Assembly (NCBI GenBank): GCA_944319925.1
Contig: CALUFQ010000034.1
Coordinates: 1 to 33,327, forward strand
Source of the DNA: an uncultured Paraprevotella sp.
GTDB taxonomy: Bacteria > Bacteroidota > Bacteroidia > Bacteroidales > Bacteroidaceae
Length of the DNA: 33,327 bases
Direction of reading: 5' to 3'
In this document: positions 1-8,706 of the stretch, piece after piece
Layout of the letters: every line of letters begins with the position of its first letter
How positions within the stretch are numbered: position 1 is the stretch's first letter
The notes under the pieces: model-generated
Seen by the model: the letters and a program-made list of their open reading frames with translations, nothing else
Database searches by the model: none
What the model was told of the DNA's origin: nothing
Made by a program: the position numbers and the translations under genes

Positions 1-297
1 ATGACGGACAAGGAACGCCGCGCCTACGACGAGCACCTGAATGCCGTCATGATTCAAAACGACGTGTTGAACACGGCAAAGATGGAAGGACTTGAGGAAG
101 GTCGTGCGGAAGGACGTGCAGAAGGTCGTGCGGAAGGACGTGCAGAAGGACGTGCAGAAGGACGTGCAGAAGGACGTGCAGAAGGACAGCAGGAAGAACG
201 TTTGAAGAATGCAGCCAATTTTAAGGCGTTAGGCATATCACCCGACATCATAGCCAAAGCCACAGGACTTAGTTTGGAGGAGATTGCCAAACTCTGA
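1..297 (+). CDS. Rpn family recombination-promoting nuclease / PD-(D/E)XK putative transposase, C-terminal fragment
   Basis: The reading frame is open from the first base, so only the last ~98 residues of a longer protein are visible and the true start lies outside the window. The visible part has a helical lead-in, seven GRAE repeats, and a C-terminal segment ending in SLEEIAKL, preceded by GISPDIIAKATGLS. This layout (variable charged GRAEGRAE linker, then a short helix-turn-helix-like tail with 'I..ATGLS.EEI..L') is typical of the C-terminus of Rpn/PD-(D/E)XK transposase-like nucleases that are common in Bacteroidota. The nuclease domain itself is not in view, so the family call rests on the tail alone. 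The stop is TGA at 295-297. The following 270 bp hold no gene. Confidence 0.7.
   Translation: MTDKERRAYDEHLNAVMIQNDVLNTAKMEGLEEGRAEGRAEGRAEGRAEGRAEGRAEGRAEGQQEERLKNAANFKALGISPDIIAKATGLSLEEIAKL
100..183 (+). repeat. 12-bp tandem repeat encoding GRAE
   Basis: Seven in-frame copies of a 12-bp unit (GGACGTGCAGAA, alternating early on with GGTCGTGCGGAA), followed by a degenerate eighth (GGACAGCAGGAA). Copy-number change would lengthen or shorten the linker without breaking the frame. Confidence 0.9.
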
Positions 298-531
298 TGC
301 ATACCGTGCGAAACTGCGATATTTCTCTCCGCCTGTTCGCCAGCAAATAGGCGATACTAAGAAAATGCCATTTTAGCGAAAGAACATCCGGTCATCCTCA
401 AAGGAGAATACCGCCCTCACCTGCCAAATAATATTCAAACGCAGACTCCCCTCGCCGATAAAAATTCACACACACAAAGGGCTGCAACAAAAAAATAATC
501 GCGCCCGCACCCGTTTTCCACAAAAAAAGCT

Positions 532-539
532 TAACTTTG
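532..539 (+). promoter_or_regulatory. Bacteroides-type -7 element for purA
   Basis: TAACTTTG matches TAnnTTTG exactly, 32 bp upstream of the purA ATG. No good -33 TTTG is seen at the expected 19-21 bp spacing, so the call rests on the -7 box and position. Confidence 0.6.
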
Positions 540-571
540 TGCGGTTTGGAAAACAATATTTGAAATATAAT

Positions 572-1846
572 ATGGAAAAAGGAAAAGTTGACGCCCTCTT
601 GGGAATCGTCTTTGGAGACGAAGGCAAAGGGAAAGTAGTAGATGTGTTTACCCCCAAATATGACGTGGTGGCACGCTTCGCCGGCGGCCCGAACGCCGGA
701 CACACCATCATCTTCGATGGCAAGAAATTCGTGCTGCGCTCCATCCCGTCGGGCATTTTCGGCACAGACAAGGTGAATATCATCGGCAACGGTTGTGTGC
801 TGGCCCCGGACTTGTTCATGGCAGAAGCAAAAGAATTGGAAGCCGCTGGATATAATTTGAAAAGTCGGTTGCACATCAGCAAACGGGCACACCTGATTTT
901 GCCCACCCACCGCGTACTAGACCGAGCCTACGAAGCCGCCAAAGGCAAAGCCAAAGTAGGCACCACCGGCAAGGGCATCGGTCCCACTTACAGCGACAAG
1001 GCCGCACGTATCGGGTTGCGCGTGGGTGACATCCTTGACGGGTTTGACGCAAAATATGCCGCCCTCAAAGCGCGCCACGAACAAATTCTGAAAGACTTGC
1101 ACTACACGGACTATGACATCACGGAAGAGGAAAAGGCATGGCTTGAAGGCGTGGAATACATGCGCGGATTCCAACTGACCGACACCGAAGTAGAAATCAA
1201 CCGCTACTTGAAGGAAGGCAAGCGCGTCCTAGCCGAAGGCGCACAAGGTACCATGCTGGATATTGACCACGGCACCTATCCCTTTGTCAGCTCCTCCAAC
1301 ACGACAAGCGGCGGTGTATGCACGGGCTTGGGCGTAGGTCCCGGCGACATCGGCGAAGTGTTCGGCATCTTCAAGGCTTACAGCACCCGCGTAGGTTCCG
1401 GACCGTTCCCAGTGGAACTATTTGACGAGACTGGAGACAAAATCCGCGAAATCGGACATGAATACGGTGCGGTGACGGGACGTAACCGCCGTTGCGGATG
1501 GGTGGACTTGGTCGCCCTGAAATATGCCATCATGATTAACGGCGTGACACAACTTGTCATGATGAAAAGCGACGTACTTGACGGTTTCGACACCATCAAG
1601 GCTTGCGTGGCTTACAAAAAAAACGGCATAATCATGGAAGACATGCCGTTCGAGACAGAAGGTTGCGAGGCCGTATATAAGGAACTTCCGGGATGGAAAG
1701 AAGACTTGACGCACGTCACCGACGAAGCGCAGTTCCCACAAGCTTTCCAGGACTACATTCGCTTCCTCGAAACGGAACTGGAAACTCCAATCACCATCCT
1801 GTCCGTAGGCCCCGACCGCGCACAGACCATCGTACGGAAGAAATAA
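572..1846 (+). CDS. purA: Adenylosuccinate synthetase
   Basis: Joins IMP and aspartate using GTP to make adenylosuccinate, the first committed step from IMP to AMP; cytosolic. The 424-residue product has the usual length. It starts MEKGKVDALLGI and carries the glycine-rich GDEGKGK loop at about residues 15-21, the catalytic-His region AGHT, the IMP-binding segment GTTGKGIGPTYSDK, and a SVGPDR segment at the C-terminus. The frame extends back to a GTG at 539, but that codon overlaps the -7 promoter box, so the ATG at 572 is chosen. The gene stands alone and converges on recQ across a shared terminator. Confidence 0.97.
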   Translation: MEKGKVDALLGIVFGDEGKGKVVDVFTPKYDVVARFAGGPNAGHTIIFDGKKFVLRSIPSGIFGTDKVNIIGNGCVLAPDLFMAEAKELEAAGYNLKSRLHISKRAHLILPTHRVLDRAYEAAKGKAKVGTTGKGIGPTYSDKAARIGLRVGDILDGFDAKYAALKARHEQILKDLHYTDYDITEEEKAWLEGVEYMRGFQLTDTEVEINRYLKEGKRVLAEGAQGTMLDIDHGTYPFVSSSNTTSGGVCTGLGVGPGDIGEVFGIFKAYSTRVGSGPFPVELFDETGDKIREIGHEYGAVTGRNRRCGWVDLVALKYAIMINGVTQLVMMKSDVLDGFDTIKACVAYKKNGIIMEDMPFETEGCEAVYKELPGWKEDLTHVTDEAQFPQAFQDYIRFLETELETPITILSVGPDRAQTIVRKK

Positions 1847-1880
1847 GAAGTTTATCGGGCATTGACAAAAACAAGAAATA

Positions 1881-1931
1881 TGCCGAAACAAACGCTCCTT
1901 CTAAAACAAGACGGAGCAGTTTGTTTCGGCA
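1881..1931. terminator. Bidirectional terminator between purA and recQ
   Basis: A long inverted repeat: TGCCGAAACAAACGCTCC at 1881-1898 pairs with 1913-1931 with a single bulged base, around a ~14-nt loop. T-rich sequence follows on the + strand (CACACTTTTATC) and on the - strand (the complement of the A-rich 1865-1880). It lies between two convergent stop codons. Confidence 0.85.
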
Positions 1932-1958
1932 CACTTTTATCATTCTTCCCGTTCCAAG

Positions 1959-4139
1959 TCAATTCGCCATCTCGGAAATGAACTTGATGCGCACCAGCCG
2001 CACATCCTCCTCCGTGTAGTCGCCGCCCAACTCGTCCATGGCCACGGAAAGGCTGTCCGTTTCCGAAGTCCGGAAATAGTCATAAATGTCCGCCACATGG
2101 TCTTCGTCCATCACATCGTCCAAAAAATAGTCGATGTTGAGTTTTGTGCCGGAATAGACGATTGCCTCTATCTCGTCCAACAACTCGCAAAAGTCAAGCC
2201 CCTTTGCCGAGGCAAGGTCATCAAGTGCCACCTTACGGTCTATGCTTTGAATGATGCTCACCTTCAGTTTGGACTTGTTCGCCACTGTGCGCACCCTAGA
2301 ATCTTCAGGCCGTTCAATCTCGTTTTCTTCACAATACTGACGTATCATATCGCAAAATTCCTTTCCGTAGCGTTTGGCCTTTCCGGCACCCACGCCCGGG
2401 ATATTCTGTAATTCTTCAATCGAAATAGGATAGACCGTGGCCATCGCCTCCAAAGAAGGATCTTGGAAAATGACATACGGGGGTACATCCAATTTCTTGG
2501 ACATCTTTTTACGCAAGTCCTTGAGAGCGTTGAAAAGCACCAAATCGGCAGCTCCCGTACCGCTTCCCGGGTGTGTCCCGTCATCTTCCTCTTCTTCGAA
2601 CTCGTTATCTTCGGAAACTTTGAAAGACTCGGGATTCTTCATGAACTTACGTCCTTTGGCTGTCAGTTTCAGAATGCCATAATTCTCAATCTCCTTTTCC
2701 AAATAACCGGCTATCAAAGCTTGACGCACCACGGCATTCCAAAACCTTGCATCATGTTCAAGCCCGCATCCGAAACAATCCAGCACGTTATGCTTATGAG
2801 CCACGACTTCGTCCGTCTCCCGCCCCGTCAGCACGTCTATCACATAATCGGCCTTGAAATGTTCCTTGATTGTCCCCACGACCTCCAAGAGCAGACCCAA
2901 CTCGTCCCTAGCCTCCACTTTTGCCTTGGGATGCAGGCAGTTGTCACAATTCCCGCAATTATCTTCCGGGTATTCCTCACCGAAATAATGCAGCAATACT
3001 TTACGGCGGCACACCGATGTCTCGGCGTATGCCGCTGTTTCGGAAAGGAGCTGCCGCCCGATGTCTTGTTCTGCCACGGGCTTTCCTTCCATGAACTTTT
3101 CCAGTTTTTGGAGGTCTTTGTAAGTGTAAAATGTGATGCACAGCCCCTCCCCTCCGTCGCGCCCGGCCCGGCCCGTCTCTTGATAGTAGCCTTCGAGGCT
3201 CTTGGGTATATCATAATGAATGACGAAACGTACATCCGGTTTGTCGATACCCATGCCGAATGCGATTGTTGCCACAATGACATCGATGCGTTCCATGATA
3301 AAATCGTCCTGCGTCTGGGAACGTGTCACGGAGTCCATTCCCGCATGGTAAGCCCGCGCGTTGATGTTGTTGGCCCGCAGGATTTCGGCCAATTCTTCCA
3401 CCTTCTTGCGGCTCAGGCAATAAATGATGCCGCTCTTCCCCGGATGCTGCCGGATGAACTTGATAATGTCGCGATCCACATTGCAGGTCTTGTTCCGCAC
3501 CTCGTAGTATAGGTTCGGACGGTTGAAGGAACTTTTGAATTCCGCCACCCTTGTCATTGCCAAACTTTTTTGTATGTCACCCCGCACCTTGTCCGTAGCC
3601 GTGGCAGTCAAAGCTATCACAGGAGCTTTTCCTATCACATTGATAATAGGACGTATCTTCCGGTATTCGGGCCGGAAGTCATGCCCCCATTCGGAAATGC
3701 AATGCGCCTCATCCACGGCATAGAAAGAAATTTTGACTTGATGGAGGAAATCCACATACTCGTCCTTCGTCAATGACTCCGGAGCGACATACAACAGTTT
3801 TGTCCGTCCCTCCAATATATCCTTTTTGACGGCTTCCACCGCCCCCTTGGTCAACGAAGAATTGATGAAATGGGCCACACCGTCATCGCCACATATTGCC
3901 CGGATGGCATCCACTTGGTTTTTCATCAAGGCAATCAGGGGAGATATGACAATGGCCATACCTTCCATCAGGAGAGCCGGCAACTGATAGCACAAAGACT
4001 TCCCCCCTCCTGTGGGCATCAATACGAACGTGTCTCTCCCCGCAAGCACACTTCGTATTATGGCTTCCTGATCGCCCTTGAAGGTGTCAAAGCCAAAATA
4101 CCGTTTCAGAGGTTCTACCAGATTCAGTGTTGCATCCAT
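1959..4139 (-). CDS. recQ: ATP-dependent DNA helicase RecQ
   Basis: 3'-5' DNA helicase for recombination and repair. The 726-residue product shows helicase motif I MPTGGGKS at residues 41-48, the DEAH box at 143-146, motif III LTATAT, and motif VI YQETGRAGRDG. A zinc-binding cysteine cluster (CRRKVLLHYFGEEYP then CGNCDNC) is followed by an RQC winged helix around 410-520. An acidic linker (EFEEEEDDG) leads to an HRDC domain beginning near LVLFNALKDLRKKMSK, and a ~110-residue extra tail follows. That longer form is common in Bacteroidota. It is a single gene facing purA. Its promoter is bracketed by an 18-bp perfect inverted repeat, one arm of which lies just before the start codon. Confidence 0.95.
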   Translation of the reverse strand: MDATLNLVEPLKRYFGFDTFKGDQEAIIRSVLAGRDTFVLMPTGGGKSLCYQLPALLMEGMAIVISPLIALMKNQVDAIRAICGDDGVAHFINSSLTKGAVEAVKKDILEGRTKLLYVAPESLTKDEYVDFLHQVKISFYAVDEAHCISEWGHDFRPEYRKIRPIINVIGKAPVIALTATATDKVRGDIQKSLAMTRVAEFKSSFNRPNLYYEVRNKTCNVDRDIIKFIRQHPGKSGIIYCLSRKKVEELAEILRANNINARAYHAGMDSVTRSQTQDDFIMERIDVIVATIAFGMGIDKPDVRFVIHYDIPKSLEGYYQETGRAGRDGGEGLCITFYTYKDLQKLEKFMEGKPVAEQDIGRQLLSETAAYAETSVCRRKVLLHYFGEEYPEDNCGNCDNCLHPKAKVEARDELGLLLEVVGTIKEHFKADYVIDVLTGRETDEVVAHKHNVLDCFGCGLEHDARFWNAVVRQALIAGYLEKEIENYGILKLTAKGRKFMKNPESFKVSEDNEFEEEEDDGTHPGSGTGAADLVLFNALKDLRKKMSKKLDVPPYVIFQDPSLEAMATVYPISIEELQNIPGVGAGKAKRYGKEFCDMIRQYCEENEIERPEDSRVRTVANKSKLKVSIIQSIDRKVALDDLASAKGLDFCELLDEIEAIVYSGTKLNIDYFLDDVMDEDHVADIYDYFRTSETDSLSVAMDELGGDYTEEDVRLVRIKFISEMAN

Positions 4140-4141
4140 AT

Positions 4142-4243
4142 AAAATAGTTTCCCGATAAAATCAAATCTAAGTTTAACCTTGTTGTTCCTAACAAAGTTA
4201 TAAACAAATACCTCATATTTGCAAATTATCGGGAAACTATTTT
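4142..4243. repeat. 18-bp perfect inverted repeat bracketing the recQ promoter
   Basis: AAAATAGTTTCCCGATAA at 4142-4159 is repeated exactly in inverse at 4226-4243, leaving 66 bp between the arms. The enclosed DNA holds the whole recQ promoter: the upstream arm abuts the -33 box and the downstream arm ends 2 bp before the ATG. Possible roles are an invertible promoter or a pair of operator sites; the sequence alone does not decide. Confidence 0.85.
4193..4225 (-). promoter_or_regulatory. recQ promoter (-33 TTTG / -7 TAACTTTG)
   Basis: On the minus strand, TTTG (4225-4222) is followed after 21 bp by TAACTTTG (4200-4193), an exact TAnnTTTG box. Transcription would start near 4186 and give a ~47-nt leader to recQ. 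Confidence 0.75.
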
Positions 4244-4291
4244 CCGGATTTCAGCATTTCTTAACGTATGGACATGGCAGGAGCATTTGGT

Positions 4292-5521
4292 TTAGCTTAC
4301 ATTCAACTCAGAGAAATTAGCTTTCTCCAACTGCTTCTTCGCGTAATCCAACGTCACTTTGAATGTCTTCACCTTTTTCGAAGGAATCTCGAACATCGCG
4401 TCCATCATGATGGTCTCCATGATGGAGCGCAAGCCACGCGCACCTAATTTGTACTCTACAGCCTTGTCCACGATGTATTCCAACGTGTCCTCACCGAAAG
4501 ACAATTTAATGCCGTCCATTTCGAAGAGCTTGATTTGCTGTTTCACAATAGAGTTTTTCGGATCTGTCAGGATACGGCGCAAAGCATCGCGATCCAAGGG
4601 GTTCAGATAAGTCAACACCGGCAAGCGGCCAATAATCTCGGGAATCAGCCCGAAAGACTTCAGGTCTTGCGGAAGAATGTATTTCATCAGGTTGCCTTTG
4701 TCAATGTGCTGGCGGTTCTGCACAGAATTGTATCCCACCACATGCGTGTTCATGCGCTGGGCGATTTTTTTCTCTATGCCATCGAACGCCCCGCCACAAA
4801 TGAACAAGATATTGCGTGTATCCACGTGGATGTAATCCTGGTCGGGATGCTTGCGCCCGCCTTTGGGCGGCACATTCACCATCGAGCCTTCCAGCAGTTT
4901 CAACAATCCTTGTTGCACACCCTCTCCGCTCACGTCACGGGTGATAGACGGATTGTCGCTCTTGCGGGCAATCTTGTCTATTTCGTCAATGAACACGATG
5001 CCGCGCTGCGCCGCCTCCACATTGTAATCGGCCACCTGCAGCAAGCGTGAAAGGATGCTCTCCACATCTTCGCCGACATAACCGGCCTCCGTGAACACCG
5101 TAGCATCCACAATGGTGAAAGGCACATGCAGCAGTTTGGCAATCGTGCGCGCCAGCAAGGTTTTTCCCGTCCCCGTGCTGCCCACCATGATGATGTTCGA
5201 CTTTTCAATTTCCACACCATCGTCCGTGGCCTGTTGCGCCAACCGCTTGTAATGGTTATAGACCGAAACGGCCAGGTAACGCTTTGCATCGTCCTGCCCA
5301 ATCACGTACTGGTCCAAATAGTCCTTGATTTCCTTGGGCTTGGGCAACTCCGAAAGCTTAAAGCCCAAATCGTCTTTTCCTTTCCGGTCTTCAGGAAGCG
5401 CGTCATTCACTATCTGGTAGGCCTGCCGTGCACAATCGCTGCAAATAAAACCGCTCATGCCGGTAATCAACAAGGGCACTTCTCGCTCCGACCGGCCACA
5501 AAACGAACAAACTTTCTTCAT
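4292..5521 (-). CDS. clpX: ClpX, ATP-dependent unfoldase subunit of ClpXP
   Basis: AAA+ ring that recognises, unfolds and feeds proteins into ClpP. The 409-residue product has the N-terminal zinc-binding domain (cysteines 5, 8, 27 and 30), Walker A GSTGTGKT at about 114-121, Walker B VFIDEIDK, and the sensor-2 region [10 protein letters not shown] near the C-terminus. The ATG at 5521 is preferred. It starts 2 nt after the clpP stop, although a GTG at 5527 in the same frame would overlap that stop (GTGA). It is the last gene of tig-clpP-clpX, translationally coupled to clpP. Confidence 0.97.
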   Translation of the reverse strand: MKKVCSFCGRSEREVPLLITGMSGFICSDCARQAYQIVNDALPEDRKGKDDLGFKLSELPKPKEIKDYLDQYVIGQDDAKRYLAVSVYNHYKRLAQQATDDGVEIEKSNIIMVGSTGTGKTLLARTIAKLLHVPFTIVDATVFTEAGYVGEDVESILSRLLQVADYNVEAAQRGIVFIDEIDKIARKSDNPSITRDVSGEGVQQGLLKLLEGSMVNVPPKGGRKHPDQDYIHVDTRNILFICGGAFDGIEKKIAQRMNTHVVGYNSVQNRQHIDKGNLMKYILPQDLKSFGLIPEIIGRLPVLTYLNPLDRDALRRILTDPKNSIVKQQIKLFEMDGIKLSFGEDTLEYIVDKAVEYKLGARGLRSIMETIMMDAMFEIPSKKVKTFKVTLDYAKKQLEKANFSELNVS

Positions 5522-5523
5522 GC

Positions 5524-6189
5524 TCACTGTTTACGCATTAAGATTTCATCAATCATACCATAGTCCTTGGCTTCCTGGGCAGTCATCCAATAATCACGGT
5601 CCGAATCGGCCCACACCTTGTCAAACGGGGTATGCGAATGGTCGGCGATAATCGTGTAAAGTTCCTTTTTCAACTTCTGAATCTCGCGGGCCGTGATTTC
5701 AATGTCCGAGGCTTGCCCCTGCGCGCCTCCCATGGGTTGATGAATCATCACACGGCTATGCGTGAGTGCCGAACGCTTTCCTTCCGCGCCGGCTACCAGC
5801 AACACGGCTGCCATAGACGCGGCCATGCCGGTGCAAATGGTCGCCACCGGACTGCCGATGAACTGCATCGTGTCATAAATGCCCAAGCCCGCATACACGG
5901 AACCGCCGGGGGAATTGATATAAATGGAAATGTCTTTCCCGGAATCCACGGAGTCCAAATAAAGCAGCTGGGCCTGTAATGTGTTGGCCGTGTAGTCGTC
6001 AATTTGTGTCCCCAAGAAAATGATACGGTCCATCATCAGGCGCGAGAACACATCCATCTGCGTGACATTCAACTGGCGTTCCTCCAAGATGTAAGGATTC
6101 AGATATTGATTTTGCATGCTGACCACGTCATCCAACGCCTGTCCGTTCATGCCCAAATGCTTGACAGCATATTTCCTAAAATCGTTCAT
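5524..6189 (-). CDS. clpP: ClpP, ATP-dependent Clp protease proteolytic subunit
   Basis: Serine protease that forms the barrel of ClpXP. The start chosen is [13 protein letters not shown] at 6189, giving 221 residues. The open frame runs 57 bp further upstream to 6246, but that extension is arginine-rich and unlike the family. The catalytic triad is visible: Ser125 in GMAASMAA, His150 in MIHQPMGG, and Asp199 in SDRDYWMT, with the same Ser-His and His-Asp spacing as E. coli ClpP. The oxyanion loop [11 protein letters not shown] is intact. It lies between tig and clpX. Confidence 0.97.
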   Translation of the reverse strand: MNDFRKYAVKHLGMNGQALDDVVSMQNQYLNPYILEERQLNVTQMDVFSRLMMDRIIFLGTQIDDYTANTLQAQLLYLDSVDSGKDISIYINSPGGSVYAGLGIYDTMQFIGSPVATICTGMAASMAAVLLVAGAEGKRSALTHSRVMIHQPMGGAQGQASDIEITAREIQKLKKELYTIIADHSHTPFDKVWADSDRDYWMTAQEAKDYGMIDEILMRKQ

Positions 6190-6314
6190 ACGTCTTATTC
6201 TCCTATTCAAACGGAAAGAAACTCCTGAACGTTCATCTTCCGCCATGTGTGGGACAAATGCGTTCGGGAGTTCCCTTCCTTGTGGTTATTTCACAAATTT
6301 AATCCTATCTGCTA

Positions 6315-7670
6315 TCAAGAGAACAATTTGTTAAATTCCTCCACGCTGATTTCCTTGTGGTTCAACGTGACTACGTCCTTCAACGCAGCCGAAAGCTTGT
6401 TTTCCACGCTGCGGTTCAGCAAGGATTCCACTTGGTCCTTCTTCTGCAACATTTCGTTGGCATAATTATTCAGCACCTCGTCAGGGATATTAATCATCCC
6501 ATACTGCGCAAACTGGATTTTGGTGATATTCTTAGCGGTTTCCAGCATGTCTTCCTTCTCCACCTTTATATTATATGCCTTCACCAATTGCTCCTTGATC
6601 AGATGCCAAGTCAACTCCTGGATGCTCTGCGCGTAGTTGTCCTCCACCCATTTCTCATCCTTGTCTTTATTGGTGACTTTCATGAAACGTTTCAGGAAAG
6701 CATCGGGATATTCCAACTTGCCCACCTTGTCCGTCAAGTAAGTGCGCACGTCAAGGATGAACTTATAATCGCTGTCAGCCTTGAACTGCTCACTCAAAAT
6801 CTCCCGGATTTTGCCACGGAATTCCTCTTCCGTCTTCACCGTGCCCTTCTCAAACACTTGGTCGAACAATTCCGGTGTCAGATCGGCTTCTTTGAAGCGC
6901 GTGATTTCCTGAACCTGGAAGCTGAAGTCCGAAGTCATCGCCGGCACTTCCTCTTTCTTAATCTTCAGCAATGATGCGATTTCCACATCGTGGCCTTCAT
7001 ACGCCTTGTTGGGATTGAACACCAGCACGTCGTTCACCTTGCAACCATTGAAGATTGCCTTCTGCTCGTCGTTCTTCATATATTCAGGCAACAGCACGGC
7101 ATTTTCCACCTGTATGCCGCCTTCCTTCGTGTTGCCATTCTCGTCCAGCTCGGCCAACAAGCCTTTCACCATGTCCTTCGGCTCGTAAGCATCCACCTGC
7201 GCATAACTTCCCGCACGCTGGGTGTACATCTTCACTTGGCCGTCAATCATCTTGTCGTCCACGAGGATATCGTAATAGTCCACCTTGTCGTCCGCCGTCA
7301 ATTCAGCCTTGAACTCAGGTGCCAAAGCGATGTCGAAAGCAAACGAGAACTCGTCCATCGTGTCGAAGTCGATATCCTGCTGGCGATCCTCGCTCGGAAG
7401 CGGCTCGCCCAATATGTTCAGATTGTTTTCCTTGATATAACCATAGAGTTTCTCACCCAACAGTTTGTTCACTTCGTCAGCCGTCACATCCTTGCCCATG
7501 CGCTTTCTCAGCAGCCCCATAGGCACCTGTCCGGGACGGAATCCCGGCAAATTTGCAGTCTTACGGAGTTTTTTCAACGCGGCTTCCACTTTCTCAGCAT
7601 AGTCCGCCTTCTCCACCTTAATGGTAAGCACGGCACTCACCTTGTCGAGGTTTTCTAATGAAATATTCAT
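6315..7670 (-). CDS. tig: Trigger factor, ribosome-associated chaperone
   Basis: First chaperone met by nascent chains. The 451-residue product opens with MNISLENLDKVSAVLTIKVEK and has the ribosome-docking loop GFRPGQVPMGLLRKRMG at about residues 43-59. A diverged PPIase-like middle and a long helical C-terminal chaperone domain rich in Lys/Glu follow. Like other Bacteroidota trigger factors, the middle domain lacks a clear FKBP signature. It is the first gene of tig-clpP-clpX, with 125 bp to clpP and its own promoter upstream. Confidence 0.93.
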   Translation of the reverse strand: MNISLENLDKVSAVLTIKVEKADYAEKVEAALKKLRKTANLPGFRPGQVPMGLLRKRMGKDVTADEVNKLLGEKLYGYIKENNLNILGEPLPSEDRQQDIDFDTMDEFSFAFDIALAPEFKAELTADDKVDYYDILVDDKMIDGQVKMYTQRAGSYAQVDAYEPKDMVKGLLAELDENGNTKEGGIQVENAVLLPEYMKNDEQKAIFNGCKVNDVLVFNPNKAYEGHDVEIASLLKIKKEEVPAMTSDFSFQVQEITRFKEADLTPELFDQVFEKGTVKTEEEFRGKIREILSEQFKADSDYKFILDVRTYLTDKVGKLEYPDAFLKRFMKVTNKDKDEKWVEDNYAQSIQELTWHLIKEQLVKAYNIKVEKEDMLETAKNITKIQFAQYGMINIPDEVLNNYANEMLQKKDQVESLLNRSVENKLSAALKDVVTLNHKEISVEEFNKLFS

Positions 7671-7739
7671 TTTTCGGAATCAGATTGTTATATTAATTAA
7701 TTCGTTGTTCTTCTTTTTCAGCCTTCCGGCAACAGGCTG

Positions 7740-7770
7740 CAAAGATAGCTTTTATCTTTCAAAAATCAAT
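7740..7770 (-). promoter_or_regulatory. Promoter of the tig-clpP-clpX operon
   Basis: On the minus strand, TATCTTTG (7747-7740) is an exact -7 box. ATTG (7770-7767), three of four bases of the -33 TTTG, lies 19 bp upstream. The promoter touches the 3' end of lptB and gives a leader of roughly 60 nt to tig. Confidence 0.65.
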
Positions 7771-8575
7771 GTCCTTGCGCATTTTTTTCTTCATCTATCT
7801 TTTGGAAATCCTTCAGGCGGAGCACGAAACTGTTCGTCAGGTATTTGGCCCTCACCACTTCGTTTTCAGACAATTCCTTAGGCGAGCCTTGGAACAGGAT
7901 TTGCCCCTCGAAAAGCAGGTAGGCGCGGTCGGTGATACACAAAGTCTCCTCCACGTTGTGATCCGTAATCAGCACACCGATATTGCGTTTCTTAAGCTTC
8001 CACACGATATACTGTATGTCTTCCACCGCAATGGGATCCACGCCCGCAAACGGCTCGTCCAGCATGATGAACTTGGGGTCAATGGCCAGGCAACGGGCTA
8101 TTTCCGTCCGCCGACGCTCGCCACCCGAAAGGCGGTCGCCCAGGTTCTTGCGCACTTTCTGCAGGCTGAACTCCGCAATCAGGCTCTCCAGCTTCTCTTT
8201 TTGGTATTCCTTCGACCGTCCCGTCATCTCCAGCACGGAAGCAATATTGTCTTCCACCGTCATCTTGCGGAACACCGACGCCTCTTGCGCCAAGTAGCCG
8301 ATGCCGTTCCGTGCCCGCTTATATACGGGAAACTTCGTGATTTCCAAGTCGCCGATAAAAATGCGCCCCGCATTGGGTACCACCAATCCGGTCGTCATAT
8401 AGAAAGAAGTGGTTTTTCCTGCCCCGTTGGGTCCCAACAGGCCGACGATTTCCCCTTGCTTGACGTCAAACGACACATTGTTCACCACCGTGCGCTTGCC
8501 ATACGTCTTGACCAGACCCTCCGTGCGGAGCACCAAACCTTCATTACGTCCGTCCTGCGAAAGAGCTTCTGCCAT
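7766..8575 (-). CDS. lptB: LPS export ABC transporter ATP-binding protein LptB
   Basis: Cytoplasmic ATPase that powers extraction of lipopolysaccharide from the inner membrane by LptFG. The chosen start MAEALSQDGRN at 8575 gives 269 residues; the frame upstream to 8650 encodes a hydrophobic stretch overlapping the promoter and is not used. Motifs in order: Walker A GPNGAGKT, Q-loop YLAQEASVFRKMT, signature LSGGERRR, Walker B FIMLDEPFAGVDP, H-loop LITDHNV. LSGGERRR, GVDPIAVEDIQ and the H-loop context are characteristic of LptB rather than LivF-type proteins. It is divergent from mlaE. Confidence 0.92.
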   Translation of the reverse strand: MAEALSQDGRNEGLVLRTEGLVKTYGKRTVVNNVSFDVKQGEIVGLLGPNGAGKTTSFYMTTGLVVPNAGRIFIGDLEITKFPVYKRARNGIGYLAQEASVFRKMTVEDNIASVLEMTGRSKEYQKEKLESLIAEFSLQKVRKNLGDRLSGGERRRTEIARCLAIDPKFIMLDEPFAGVDPIAVEDIQYIVWKLKKRNIGVLITDHNVEETLCITDRAYLLFEGQILFQGSPKELSENEVVRAKYLTNSFVLRLKDFQKIDEEKNAQGH

Positions 8576-8593
8576 AGATTTGAATTTTGCGCA

Positions 8594-8601
8594 CAAAAAT
8601 A
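8594..8601 (-). promoter_or_regulatory. -7 element for lptB
   Basis: TATTTTTG on the minus strand matches TAnnTTTG, about 18 bp upstream of the lptB ATG. No clear -33 box is seen. Confidence 0.5.
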
Positions 8602-8676
8602 CGCAAAATGTATTAAAAAACAGCTCGCCAGCTAAAAGTATTTCCGTCACCTGCCCTTTTTTTAGGGGAAATTCAT

Positions 8677-8684
8677 TAATTTTG
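8677..8684 (+). promoter_or_regulatory. -7 element for mlaE-mlaF
   Basis: TAATTTTG matches TAnnTTTG, 22 bp before the mlaE ATG in the lptB/mlaE divergent gap. Upstream there is a T-tract rather than a TTTG box. Confidence 0.55.
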
Positions 8685-8706
8685 TGTGAAATAAAAAGGA
8701 CACTAT

